A stretch of 19,468 nt of DNA. It comes from Treponema sp. UBA937. Lineage in GTDB: Bacteria > Spirochaetota > Spirochaetia > Treponematales > Breznakiellaceae. Location: positions 6,686 through 26,153 of the forward strand of contig DBDH01000006.1 in the NCBI GenBank assembly GCA_002293455.1, written 5' to 3'. This document shows positions 7,085 through 13,587 of this stretch, piece after piece. Below the pieces are notes generated by a model, which worked only from the letters and a program-made list of their open reading frames with translations, ran no database searches and was not told where the DNA came from. Within the stretch, counting starts at the first letter, position 1; each line of letters starts with the position of its first letter. Both the position numbers and the translations under genes were made by a program.

Positions 7085-8794
7085 ATGCTTAAAATCCGCC
7101 ACCCTTGGGCATTTTTAGACGCATACAGAGGGAAAATGTTCAACGGTCTTTGGCCGACTTTGCCAGAAATGTTTAGAATTTCGGTTGACCGGTACGGGGA
7201 ACGGCCTTGTTTTACGATTTACGACCCGGAAAGAATCAGTTTGACGTATAACGAGGCTTTGAAGAAGGTCGAAGCCCTTGCCCGCTGGCTCCACAGCAAG
7301 GGAGTGAAAAAAGGCGATCATATCGGATTGAGCAGCAAGAACCTGCCTGAATGGACTGTTGCCTATTTGGGAATTTTGTTTGCGGGCGCGGTGGTTGTTC
7401 CTATCGATCAACAGTTAAAACTGGAAGAAATCGATTTATTGCTGAAAACCGCCAGAGTTTCCATGCTCTTTACCGACGAAGAAAAGCACGAATATTACGC
7501 GAAATCTCCTTTTATTACGGATTTGGTTTCTCTTAAAAAAGGAACGGGGGATTATATTTATGATCTGGACGGCCCTGACACATCTGGAGACGCAATAGAA
7601 CAGGCGGTGGAAACAGATTTAGCGGCAATCCTCTTCACGTCGGGAACCACGGGAACGCCTAAAGGCGTTATGCTGACCCATCAAAATCTGGTTGCCGATT
7701 GTTACATCGCCCAATCCAACCTGGATATTTATCACACCGATGTTTTTTACGCGCTTCTGCCTATTCATCATTCGTATACCATGCTTGCGGTCTTTATTGA
7801 GGCCATTTCTGTCGGGGCCGAAGTGGTTTTCGGCAAAAGAATGGTAACCGCGGCCATCCTGAAAGACCTAAAACAGGCAAAAATCACGATGCTTTTGGGC
7901 GTGCCGGTTCTTTTCAACAAGGTTTTGGCGGGAATTATCAAGGGAATTAAGGCAAAAGGCCCGATAGTGTACGGTATTTTGAGCTTTTTAATGGTGATTT
8001 CCGGCGCCGTGAAAAAAATCTTCAAAGTAAATCCCGGCAAAAAGATGTTCAAGAGTGTTTTGGATAAAGCGTCATTGACGACATTAAGGGTTTGTATCTG
8101 CGGAGGCGGTCCCCTCGCGCCGAGTGTGTTCAAAAAATACAATCAGCTTGGCATTGACTTTATTCAAGGCTACGGACTTACGGAAACATCTCCCATCATC
8201 ACCCTTAATCCTATAGAAGATTACCGGGAAACCAGCGTCGGAAAGATTGTGCCTCAAACCGATATGAAGATTCTTGATCCCGATGAACGGGGAATCGGCG
8301 AAATCATCCTCAAGGGTCCTATGGTAATGCAGGGATATTTTGAGCTTCCCGAAGAAACCAGGGAAGCCTTTACCGAAGACGGCTATCTTAAAACCGGGGA
8401 TTTGGGCTACATCGACGGCGACAACTATCTTTACCTGACCGGCCGGGCAAAAAATATGATTGTTACGAACGGCGGTAAAAACGTTTATCCCGAAGAAATT
8501 GAAAACGAGTTCCAGTTATTCCTTGAGATCGATCAAGTGCTGGTACGGGGCTTCATAATCGATAAAAAAACAAAATCCGAAGGAATTGAAGTTCTCGTAT
8601 ATCCCGATCCGGAAGCGTTCAAAGACGCGGAGGGCAGCCCTGCTTCCAAAGAAACGGTAAAGGCGAGAATCGATACAATCGTTTCGGAAGTTAATCAAAG
8701 ACTGCTTCCTTACCAACGTATTGAAAAAATCACTATTCTTGATAAAGCAATGGAGATGACCACCACGAAAAAAATCAAGCGTGATTCTGTGTAA
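7085..8794 (+). CDS. Long-chain fatty acid--CoA ligase / AMP-forming acyl synthetase
   Basis: 569-residue member of the adenylate-forming ANL superfamily, which activates a fatty acid with ATP and transfers it to CoA (or, in some relatives, to ACP). Motifs in order: the ATP/AMP signature TSGTTGTPKGVMLTH (185-199), GYGLTETSP (362-370), TGDLGYIDGDNYLYLTGRAKNMIVTNGGKNVYPEEIE (437-473), and the C-terminal catalytic lysine in TTTKKIKR (K562/K563). A hydrophobic stretch flanked by basic residues (about 287-325, GPIVYGILSFLMVISGAVKKIFK) suggests membrane association. ATG 7085 is chosen because AGAGGTG stands 5 nt upstream; ATG 7067 would add six residues. Placed just before fabH, it probably feeds exogenous or recycled fatty acids to lipid synthesis; CoA versus ACP specificity is undecided. 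Confidence 0.9.
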   Translation: MLKIRHPWAFLDAYRGKMFNGLWPTLPEMFRISVDRYGERPCFTIYDPERISLTYNEALKKVEALARWLHSKGVKKGDHIGLSSKNLPEWTVAYLGILFAGAVVVPIDQQLKLEEIDLLLKTARVSMLFTDEEKHEYYAKSPFITDLVSLKKGTGDYIYDLDGPDTSGDAIEQAVETDLAAILFTSGTTGTPKGVMLTHQNLVADCYIAQSNLDIYHTDVFYALLPIHHSYTMLAVFIEAISVGAEVVFGKRMVTAAILKDLKQAKITMLLGVPVLFNKVLAGIIKGIKAKGPIVYGILSFLMVISGAVKKIFKVNPGKKMFKSVLDKASLTTLRVCICGGGPLAPSVFKKYNQLGIDFIQGYGLTETSPIITLNPIEDYRETSVGKIVPQTDMKILDPDERGIGEIILKGPMVMQGYFELPEETREAFTEDGYLKTGDLGYIDGDNYLYLTGRAKNMIVTNGGKNVYPEEIENEFQLFLEIDQVLVRGFIIDKKTKSEGIEVLVYPDPEAFKDAEGSPASKETVKARIDTIVSEVNQRLLPYQRIEKITILDKAMEMTTTKKIKRDSV

Positions 8795-8814
8795 TCTCAA
8801 TTATCATTTCCCCT

Positions 8815-8848
8815 TTCCGGGGCCATCCGGTCCCGGAATCGATATTTT
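8815..8848 (+). terminator. Hairpin after the acyl synthetase gene
   Basis: TTCCGGG (8815-8821) pairs with CCCGGAA (8832-8838), loop of 10 nt, followed by TCGATATTTTTA. The stem is GC-rich and the T-run slightly displaced, so it is a plausible terminator separating the synthetase from the fabH promoter. Confidence 0.45.
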
Positions 8849-8866
8849 TACTATGTTGTTTTTTAC

Positions 8867-8896
8867 TTGACAAATTCGATGAATTTGTAATATAAC
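8867..8896 (+). promoter_or_regulatory. fabH operon promoter
   Basis: Perfect -35 TTGACA (8867-8872), 18-bp spacer, -10 TATAAC (8891-8896). This is the best promoter in the window. The predicted start is near 8903, leaving a leader of about 39 nt to the fabH ATG. Two dyads (8870-8888 and 8901-8930) overlap it or follow it directly. Confidence 0.65.
8870..8888. promoter_or_regulatory. Operator candidate inside the fabH promoter
   Basis: Perfect inverted repeat ACAAATTC-gat-GAATTTGT, 8-bp arms with a 3-bp centre, covering the end of the -35 and nearly all of the spacer. A protein bound here would block RNA polymerase, so a repressor site for fatty acid synthesis is the simplest reading. The sequence is not one I recognise as a FapR, FabR or FadR site; it is loosely like FabT-type AT-rich palindromes. 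Confidence 0.5.
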
Positions 8897-8900
8897 TTAA

Positions 8901-8930
8901 TCATGACAAAATATCGTAGTTTTGTCGTGA
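8901..8930. promoter_or_regulatory. Second dyad at the fabH transcription start
   Basis: Arms TCATGACAAAA (8901-8911) and TTTTGTCGTGA (8920-8930), 10 of 11 positions complementary (the mismatch is a T-G wobble in RNA), 8-bp centre. It begins at the predicted transcription start and ends just before the AAGGCGAG ribosome site. It could be a second operator or a 5'-leader hairpin that affects fabH translation. Confidence 0.45.
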
Positions 8931-8941
8931 AAGGCGAGACT

Positions 8942-9973
8942 ATGGCGGTTGAAGTGATAGGAACAGGGAGCGCTGTTCCGTCAACAAGAATTACAAACGA
9001 TGAACTGGCAAAGCAGAAATCGATAGAGACCAATGATGAATGGATTCGTTCCCATACGGGAATCGGGGCAAGGCATATTGCGGATGAAAACACGGCGTCG
9101 AGCGATTTAGCGCTGGAAGCGGCGAAACACGCTATTGCTATGGCGGCGGAAAAAAGCGGCGAGAGTATTGAATCCGTAGTAGAAAGCCTTGATATCATTG
9201 TATTGGGAACGGCCACATCGGATTTTATTGGGTTTCCATCGACGGCCTGTATTGTGCAGGGAAAACTGGGAGCCGTAAATGCCGGAGCCTTTGATGTCAG
9301 CGCCGGCTGTACCGCTTTTGTGTACGGCCTTGAAACAGCGGCGGCTCTTTTATCGGCGAATAAGAATCGGAAGAGGGCTTTGGTTATAGGATCGGAAGTG
9401 CTTTCTAAAATCGTGAATTGGGAAGACCGGAGTACCTGTGTCCTCTTTGGCGACGGGGCCGGCGCTGTGGTGATTGAAAAGACCGATGCGCCGTCCGAAG
9501 GCCCTGCCCGGCGCGGCATCATGAGAAGCATTTTAGCGGCGGACGGAACGGGAACGGAACATCTCCTTATGCGGAAAGGCGGCACGAAAGATCCTTTTAA
9601 AAAAGGAGAAGTGCTTGATATGCCTCCATGTCTGGAAATGAACGGGCAGGCGGTTTATAATTTTGCTGTAAGGGTTCTTACAAAAACGATAGAAGATATG
9701 CTCCGCGAAGAAGGGATTACGATTGATGATCTCAGCCGGATTATCCCTCATCAGGCGAATGCCAGAATTGTTCAGGCCGCGGCCCGGCGCCTTCATATTC
9801 CCGAAGATAAGTTCTTCCTCAATATTGAAGAATACGCCAATACTTCGGCCGCTTCTATTCCGATTGCCCTGGATGAGCTCAACCGGAGAGGCGAACTGAA
9901 ACGGGGAGATGTCATCATGACCTTGGGTTTTGGAGCGGGATTAACGTATGGGGGGAATTTAATTGTATGGTAA
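8942..9973 (+). CDS. fabH: 3-oxoacyl-ACP synthase III
   Basis: 343 residues; condenses acetyl-CoA with malonyl-ACP to start fatty acid synthesis. The catalytic triad is clear: C123 in DVSAGCTAF, H270 in IIPHQANARI, N300 in EYANTSAASIP; the glycine-rich end GFGAGLTYGG is also typical. I start at ATG 8942, after AAGGCGAG (8931-8938). The in-frame ATG at 8903 would put 13 non-conserved residues (MTKYRSFVVKGET) before the family's first strand AVEVIGTGSAVP, and would fall at the predicted transcription start and inside a dyad. fabD overlaps the 3' end by 7 bp, so translation is probably coupled. First gene of the fatty acid operon. Confidence 0.95.
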   Translation: MAVEVIGTGSAVPSTRITNDELAKQKSIETNDEWIRSHTGIGARHIADENTASSDLALEAAKHAIAMAAEKSGESIESVVESLDIIVLGTATSDFIGFPSTACIVQGKLGAVNAGAFDVSAGCTAFVYGLETAAALLSANKNRKRALVIGSEVLSKIVNWEDRSTCVLFGDGAGAVVIEKTDAPSEGPARRGIMRSILAADGTGTEHLLMRKGGTKDPFKKGEVLDMPPCLEMNGQAVYNFAVRVLTKTIEDMLREEGITIDDLSRIIPHQANARIVQAAARRLHIPEDKFFLNIEEYANTSAASIPIALDELNRRGELKRGDVIMTLGFGAGLTYGGNLIVW

Positions 9974-10926
9974 ATAAGTATGCGTTTTTGTTTCCCGGTC
10001 AGGGAGCCCAATACCCCGGCATGGCGCTTGATCTGCTTGCGGCGAGCGAATCGGCGCGGAAACTTTTTGATACGGCATCGAATATTTGCGGCAAGGACAT
10101 GGAAGCTCTTTTAAAAAACTCTGACGCCGAGACGCTTAAGCGGAGCGATATTTCCCAGCCCGCGATTACCCTTGCGAATCTGGCGGCGTATCGTTTTCTT
10201 GAAGAAAAAGGCATTCTGCCCGCGGCCTGCGCCGGTTTCAGTTTAGGCGAATACGCGGCTTTGGCGGCGGCCAAAGTTATCAGCATAGAAGATTGTTTCA
10301 AACTCGTTACAGAGCGCGGTAAAGCGATGCAGGCGGCCGCCGACAATATAGCAAAGAACAGTGAGCAGGGAGCGGTACCGGGAATGGCTGCCGTTATCGG
10401 ACTCGCGCCGGAACAGGTGGAAGCCCTTATTGCCGAATGGAGCGCCGCCGGGCTCGAAGACCTGTACGCGGCCAATTTCAATTCATCAAAACAAATTGTC
10501 GTTTCGGGAACCGCGGCAGCCTTGGCAGAGGCGGAAAACCGTTTTAAAACGGCCGGAGCCCGGAGGGTGATAAGGCTCCAAGTCGCGGGTCCTTTTCATT
10601 CACCTATGATACAGGAAGCCGCCGACGCGTTTGCTCCGGTTTTGGAATCAATCACTTTTAACAATCCGTCAATTCCGCTGTTTTCCAATGTAAGCGGCAA
10701 GGAAGTAAAGTCCGGCGCGGAAGCGAAAAGTTTTGCGCTCCGCCAGATTACGGAACCTGTCCGCTGGACGAGTGAGGAAGAAGCTGTCATCTCGATAGGA
10801 GTAAAAGCGGTTTTAGAATGCGGTCCGGGGAAAGTTCTGCAAGGCTTATGGAAAGATACGGGCAGTGATATTCCCTGTTACACAGCGGGAACCGTGGAAG
10901 ATATTGAGCTTGTTGCAAAACTCTAA
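9967..10926 (+). CDS. fabD: Malonyl-CoA:ACP transacylase
   Basis: 319 residues; moves malonyl from CoA to the phosphopantetheine arm of ACP. Landmarks: FPGQGAQYPGMA (9-20), nucleophile S92 in GFSLGEYAAL, R117 in TERGKAMQ, H211 in VAGPFHSPM, and the late conserved ECGPGKVLQGL. The nucleophile motif reads G-F-S-L-G instead of the commoner G-H-S-L-G; variants with another residue before Ser exist, so activity is expected. The ATG lies inside the end of fabH, after GGGGGAA (9951-9957). It is followed by the structured 208-bp spacer rather than directly by fabG. Confidence 0.95.
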   Translation: MVNKYAFLFPGQGAQYPGMALDLLAASESARKLFDTASNICGKDMEALLKNSDAETLKRSDISQPAITLANLAAYRFLEEKGILPAACAGFSLGEYAALAAAKVISIEDCFKLVTERGKAMQAAADNIAKNSEQGAVPGMAAVIGLAPEQVEALIAEWSAAGLEDLYAANFNSSKQIVVSGTAAALAEAENRFKTAGARRVIRLQVAGPFHSPMIQEAADAFAPVLESITFNNPSIPLFSNVSGKEVKSGAEAKSFALRQITEPVRWTSEEEAVISIGVKAVLECGPGKVLQGLWKDTGSDIPCYTAGTVEDIELVAKL

Positions 10927-10929
10927 GGT

Positions 10930-10964
10930 AACACTGATTTATGCATCGAGCATAAATCAGTGTT
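10930..10964 (+). terminator. Perfect 15-bp hairpin just after fabD
   Basis: The arm AACACTGATTTATGC (10930-10944) pairs perfectly with 10950-10964 around the loop ATCGA. It begins 4 nt after the fabD stop. The sequence after it (TACTTTATG) is only weakly T-rich, so it may be a poor terminator, an RNA 3'-end stabiliser or a repeat element. Confidence 0.5.
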
Positions 10965-10976
10965 TACTTTATGAAA

Positions 10977-11006
10977 CTGTCATTTTGCAGTAATTCGTTG
11001 TATTAT
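10977..11006 (+). promoter_or_regulatory. Weak promoter candidate for fabG-fabF-fabZ-fabV
   Basis: CTGTCA (10977-10982), 18-bp spacer, TATTAT (11001-11006). Each box is a partial match. It overlaps the inverted repeat at 10979-11025. If real, the start near 11013 would give a leader containing the two following hairpins. Confidence 0.25.
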
Positions 11007-11025
11007 AAGAATTACGAAAAATGAC
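10979..11025. promoter_or_regulatory. Two-part inverted repeat between fabD and fabG
   Basis: GTCATTTT (10979-10986) pairs with AAAATGAC (11018-11025), and GTAATTC (10990-10996) with GAATTAC (11009-11015); the internal loop is GCA/GA and the end loop is 12 nt. It can be an RNA hairpin or a DNA operator around the candidate promoter. Confidence 0.45.
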
Positions 11026-11027
11026 TT

Positions 11028-11094
11028 GGGCAGCGATGAGTAATGTCATCGAGACTTAATCAGCGCTGCCCTAAAAATCCCGGCTGGGGGTTTT
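11028..11094 (+). terminator. Hairpin pair ending in a terminator-like stem, before fabG
   Basis: GGGCAGCG (11028-11035) pairs perfectly with CGCTGCCC (11064-11071) and encloses a small stem GATGA (11035-11039) / TCATC (11046-11050). Two bases later, AAAATCCC (11074-11081) pairs with GGGGTTTT (11087-11094) around GGCTG, then AATTGTTGTTT. The last stem looks like an intrinsic terminator 40 nt before the fabG ATG, so attenuation of fabG and later genes is possible. Confidence 0.45.
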
Positions 11095-11134
11095 AATTGT
11101 TGTTTGCAAATATACTGAAGGAGAGATAGAAACT

Positions 11135-11869
11135 ATGCAATTAACAGGAAAAAAGGCATTGGTGACCGGCGCGTCACGGGGCATCGGCAAAGCTATTGCC
11201 GACCGTTTTTTGGCGGCAGGCGCTGAGGTTTGGGGCCTGGATATACGGGAACCGGACGATCTGCAGGATCGTATTGCGCAGGCCGGCAATAAACTCCATT
11301 GGGTCAGCGCCGATATTAGTAAACTTGGTGAAATAGAGGCCGTTATCGACAGTGTTCTGAAAGAGTCGGGCGGTTTTGATGTGCTGGTAAATAACGCCGG
11401 TATTACGAAAGACAACCTTTCATTCAGGATGTCGCTGGAAGAATGGCAGAAAGTTATCGACATAAACCTGAGCGCGGCCTTCTTTATTGCCCGCACTGTG
11501 GGCAGAGACATGATCCGCAAGCGGAGCGGTTCCATCATCAACATGGCCAGCGTCGTGGGAATTCACGGAAACGGCGGGCAGGCAAATTATTCGGCAAGCA
11601 AGGCCGGACTTATCGGCGTAACGAAAAGTCTTGCCAATGAAGTGGCAAGCCGCAGTGTCCGGGTTAACGCCCTCGCGCCCGGTTTTATTGAATCCGTTAT
11701 GACCGACGCAATTCCCCATGACGCGCGGGAAAAAATGATAGCGGCTATTCCCATGAAACGGCTGGGCAAACCGGAGGATATTGCGGAGGCGGCGCTGTTT
11801 CTGGCATCAGACTCATCATCATATATTACCGGACAGGTACTGCCCATAGACGGCGGGATGTTTTTTTAA
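11135..11869 (+). CDS. fabG: 3-oxoacyl-ACP reductase
   Basis: 244-residue short-chain dehydrogenase, the standard FabG length; reduces 3-oxoacyl-ACP to 3-hydroxyacyl-ACP with NADPH. Rossmann loop TGASRGIG (11-18), NNAG (86-89), N111, and catalytic S139, Y152 and K156 (YSASK) are all present; the C-terminus GQVLPIDGGMFF is typical. The ATG follows AAGGAGAGATAG with a fairly long spacing (11 nt from AAGGAG). fabF starts 17 bp downstream. It is separated from fabD by the structured spacer, so its expression may be set apart from fabHD. Confidence 0.95.
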   Translation: MQLTGKKALVTGASRGIGKAIADRFLAAGAEVWGLDIREPDDLQDRIAQAGNKLHWVSADISKLGEIEAVIDSVLKESGGFDVLVNNAGITKDNLSFRMSLEEWQKVIDINLSAAFFIARTVGRDMIRKRSGSIINMASVVGIHGNGGQANYSASKAGLIGVTKSLANEVASRSVRVNALAPGFIESVMTDAIPHDAREKMIAAIPMKRLGKPEDIAEAALFLASDSSSYITGQVLPIDGGMFF

Positions 11870-11886
11870 CAAATAGGAAGAGAATT

Positions 11887-13167
11887 ATGGCAAAAAAGGT
11901 TGTGGTTACCGGCTTGGGGGTAATTTCCCCGCTGGGAAATTCGGTTGAAGAATTTGAAGCAGGTCTTAGAGCAGGAAAAAGCGGTGTGGATTACATCACT
12001 CTTTTTGATACTGCCGATTTCGATGTAAAGATTGCCGCGGAAGTAAAAGACTTCGATTCATCCCGGTGGATAGATAAAAAAGACGCCCGGAAAATGAGCC
12101 GCTTTACCCAGTTTGCCACAGCGGCCGCCGACCAGGCTTTAACGCAGGCCGGTCTTATCGAAAAGGTTGAAGGAGAGCATCCAAAACTCAAGAGCGATCC
12201 TGAAAGAACCGGCATTGTTTTAGGAAACGGCATCGGCGGTTTTGAAATTGTCAGCGAGTCCATGAAGAAAATGTTCGATCATGGTCCCCGGCGGATGCTG
12301 CCCCTTACGGTTCCTTTGATGATCGGCAATGAGGCCGCGGGGAATGTGTCCATGATTTACGGCACCAAGGGGCCGGCTTTTACGCAGGTAACGGCCTGCG
12401 CGTCCGGCACCGATGCTCTGGGACAAGCCCTCGACCTTATCCGCTGCGGCCGCTGCGATGTGATTATTTCAGGCGGAACCGAAGCCGCCATCGTTCCCTT
12501 TGCGGTGGGCGCCTTCAGCATGCTGAAAACCCTTTCCACAAAAAGAAACGATGAACCCCAAAAAGCCAGCCGCCCCTTTGATATTGACCGCGACGGTTTT
12601 ATCTTAGGCGAAGGCGCCGGAGTGCTCATCCTTGAAAGCGAAGAACACGCGAAAAAAAGAGGCGCCGTAATCCTCGCGGAATTGGCGGGATACGGAGCCA
12701 CGGCAGATGCGTATCATATTACATCACCTGATCCTGAGGGAGACGGAGGCGGAAGGGCAATCACGCTGGCATTGCAGGATGCGGGAATCAAACCGGAAGA
12801 GGTTCAATATTACAACGCTCACGGAACTTCCACGGGAATAAACGATCCTACCGAAACAAAGATGATTAAAAAAGCCTTTGGGGATTATGCGTACAAACTG
12901 AAAGTTTCCAGCACCAAGAGCATGACCGGACACTGCATTGCCGCGGCCGGCGGTCTTGAAGCTATTGCCTGCATCTTAGCGATCCGCGGAGGTTTTTATC
13001 CTCCCACCATCAATCTGGATAATCCTGATCCCGAATGTGATTTGGATTATGTTCCCCATAAGGCCCAGGAAGGAAGCATCGATATTGCGGCTTCCGGATC
13101 CCTCGGTTTCGGCGGCCATAACGGCGTCGTAATTTTAAGGAAGTATAATGCAGGAGCTACAGCATGA
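11887..13167 (+). CDS. fabF: 3-oxoacyl-ACP synthase II
   Basis: 426 residues; elongating condensing enzyme that joins acyl-ACP and malonyl-ACP. The Cys-His-His triad with the conserved Lys is visible: C171 in VTACASGTD, H312 in NAHGTSTGINDPTE, K344 and H349 in STKSMTGHCIAAAGG. GFGGHNGVV near the end is the usual gating loop region. FabF rather than FabB is favoured by overall length and by the absence of a fabA gene, but chain-length preference is not visible. The ATG is preceded by AGGAAGAG. Its TGA overlaps the fabZ ATG (ATGA, 4 bp), so translation is probably coupled. Confidence 0.95.
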   Translation: MAKKVVVTGLGVISPLGNSVEEFEAGLRAGKSGVDYITLFDTADFDVKIAAEVKDFDSSRWIDKKDARKMSRFTQFATAAADQALTQAGLIEKVEGEHPKLKSDPERTGIVLGNGIGGFEIVSESMKKMFDHGPRRMLPLTVPLMIGNEAAGNVSMIYGTKGPAFTQVTACASGTDALGQALDLIRCGRCDVIISGGTEAAIVPFAVGAFSMLKTLSTKRNDEPQKASRPFDIDRDGFILGEGAGVLILESEEHAKKRGAVILAELAGYGATADAYHITSPDPEGDGGGRAITLALQDAGIKPEEVQYYNAHGTSTGINDPTETKMIKKAFGDYAYKLKVSSTKSMTGHCIAAAGGLEAIACILAIRGGFYPPTINLDNPDPECDLDYVPHKAQEGSIDIAASGSLGFGGHNGVVILRKYNAGATA

Positions 13168-13586
13168 ATGAAATAGAACAACTTTTACCCCATCGGAGTC
13201 CCTTTCTTTTTGTGGATGAAATCGTAGAAGCGGGAAAAGAAAAAATCATCGCGAAACATGTTTTTACCGAACACGAGTTTTTCTTTAAAGGACATTTTCC
13301 CGAATATCCCGTGGTTCCCGGCGTTATCCTCGTGGAAACCATGGCACAGTCGGGAGGAGCCGGCCTCCGCAAAATAGGCGTTCTCGGCGGCGATGATTTG
13401 TTTTTTTTGGCTTCGGTCGATAAAGTGAAATTCCGCCGTCAGGTCCGTCCCGGCGACGAAGTCCGCTCTGAAATCGAAAATCTGCGGGTTTCTTCCAGAA
13501 TGATCAAGCAGTCGGGAAAAGCCTACGTGGGTGATGAACTCGCCGCGGAAGCCGAGTGGCTCTGTCTGGTCGGCAAAGGAGAATAG
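13164..13586 (+). CDS. fabZ: 3-hydroxyacyl-ACP dehydratase
   Basis: 140-residue hot-dog-fold dehydratase; converts 3-hydroxyacyl-ACP to trans-2-enoyl-ACP. The start LLPHRSPFLFVDEI and the active-site segment FKGHFPEYPVVPGVILVETMAQ (catalytic H44 and E58) are diagnostic; Glu on the central helix separates FabZ from FabA-type Asp. It overlaps fabF by 4 bp, with GGAG in 'caggagctacagc' as ribosome site. fabV starts one base after its stop, so the products of successive steps (FabZ then FabV) are encoded side by side. Confidence 0.95.
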   Translation: MNEIEQLLPHRSPFLFVDEIVEAGKEKIIAKHVFTEHEFFFKGHFPEYPVVPGVILVETMAQSGGAGLRKIGVLGGDDLFFLASVDKVKFRRQVRPGDEVRSEIENLRVSSRMIKQSGKAYVGDELAAEAEWLCLVGKGE

Positions 13587-13587
13587 C

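Noticed and set aside
8903..8941. Upstream in-frame ATG for fabH
   Set aside because: It coincides with the predicted transcription start, has no ribosome site, lies in a dyad and adds 13 residues not expected in FabH.
10927..11134. Possible hidden acpP between fabD and fabG
   Set aside because: The gap is 208 bp, shorter than a normal acpP (about 230-240 bp), and no frame shows the DSL phosphopantetheine motif or an acidic helical protein.
11991..12701. Long open frames on the minus strand within fabF (and similar ones in pgi, fabH, fabD, fabV, accC and accD)
   Set aside because: They are antisense to clearly conserved genes, are Ser/Arg/Phe-rich as expected of antisense reading, and lack ribosome sites or domains.
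13531..13587. Earlier in-frame ATG for fabV
   Set aside because: It lies within fabZ and adds 19 residues before the conserved MIIKPMVRNN start; AAGGAG fits ATG 13588.
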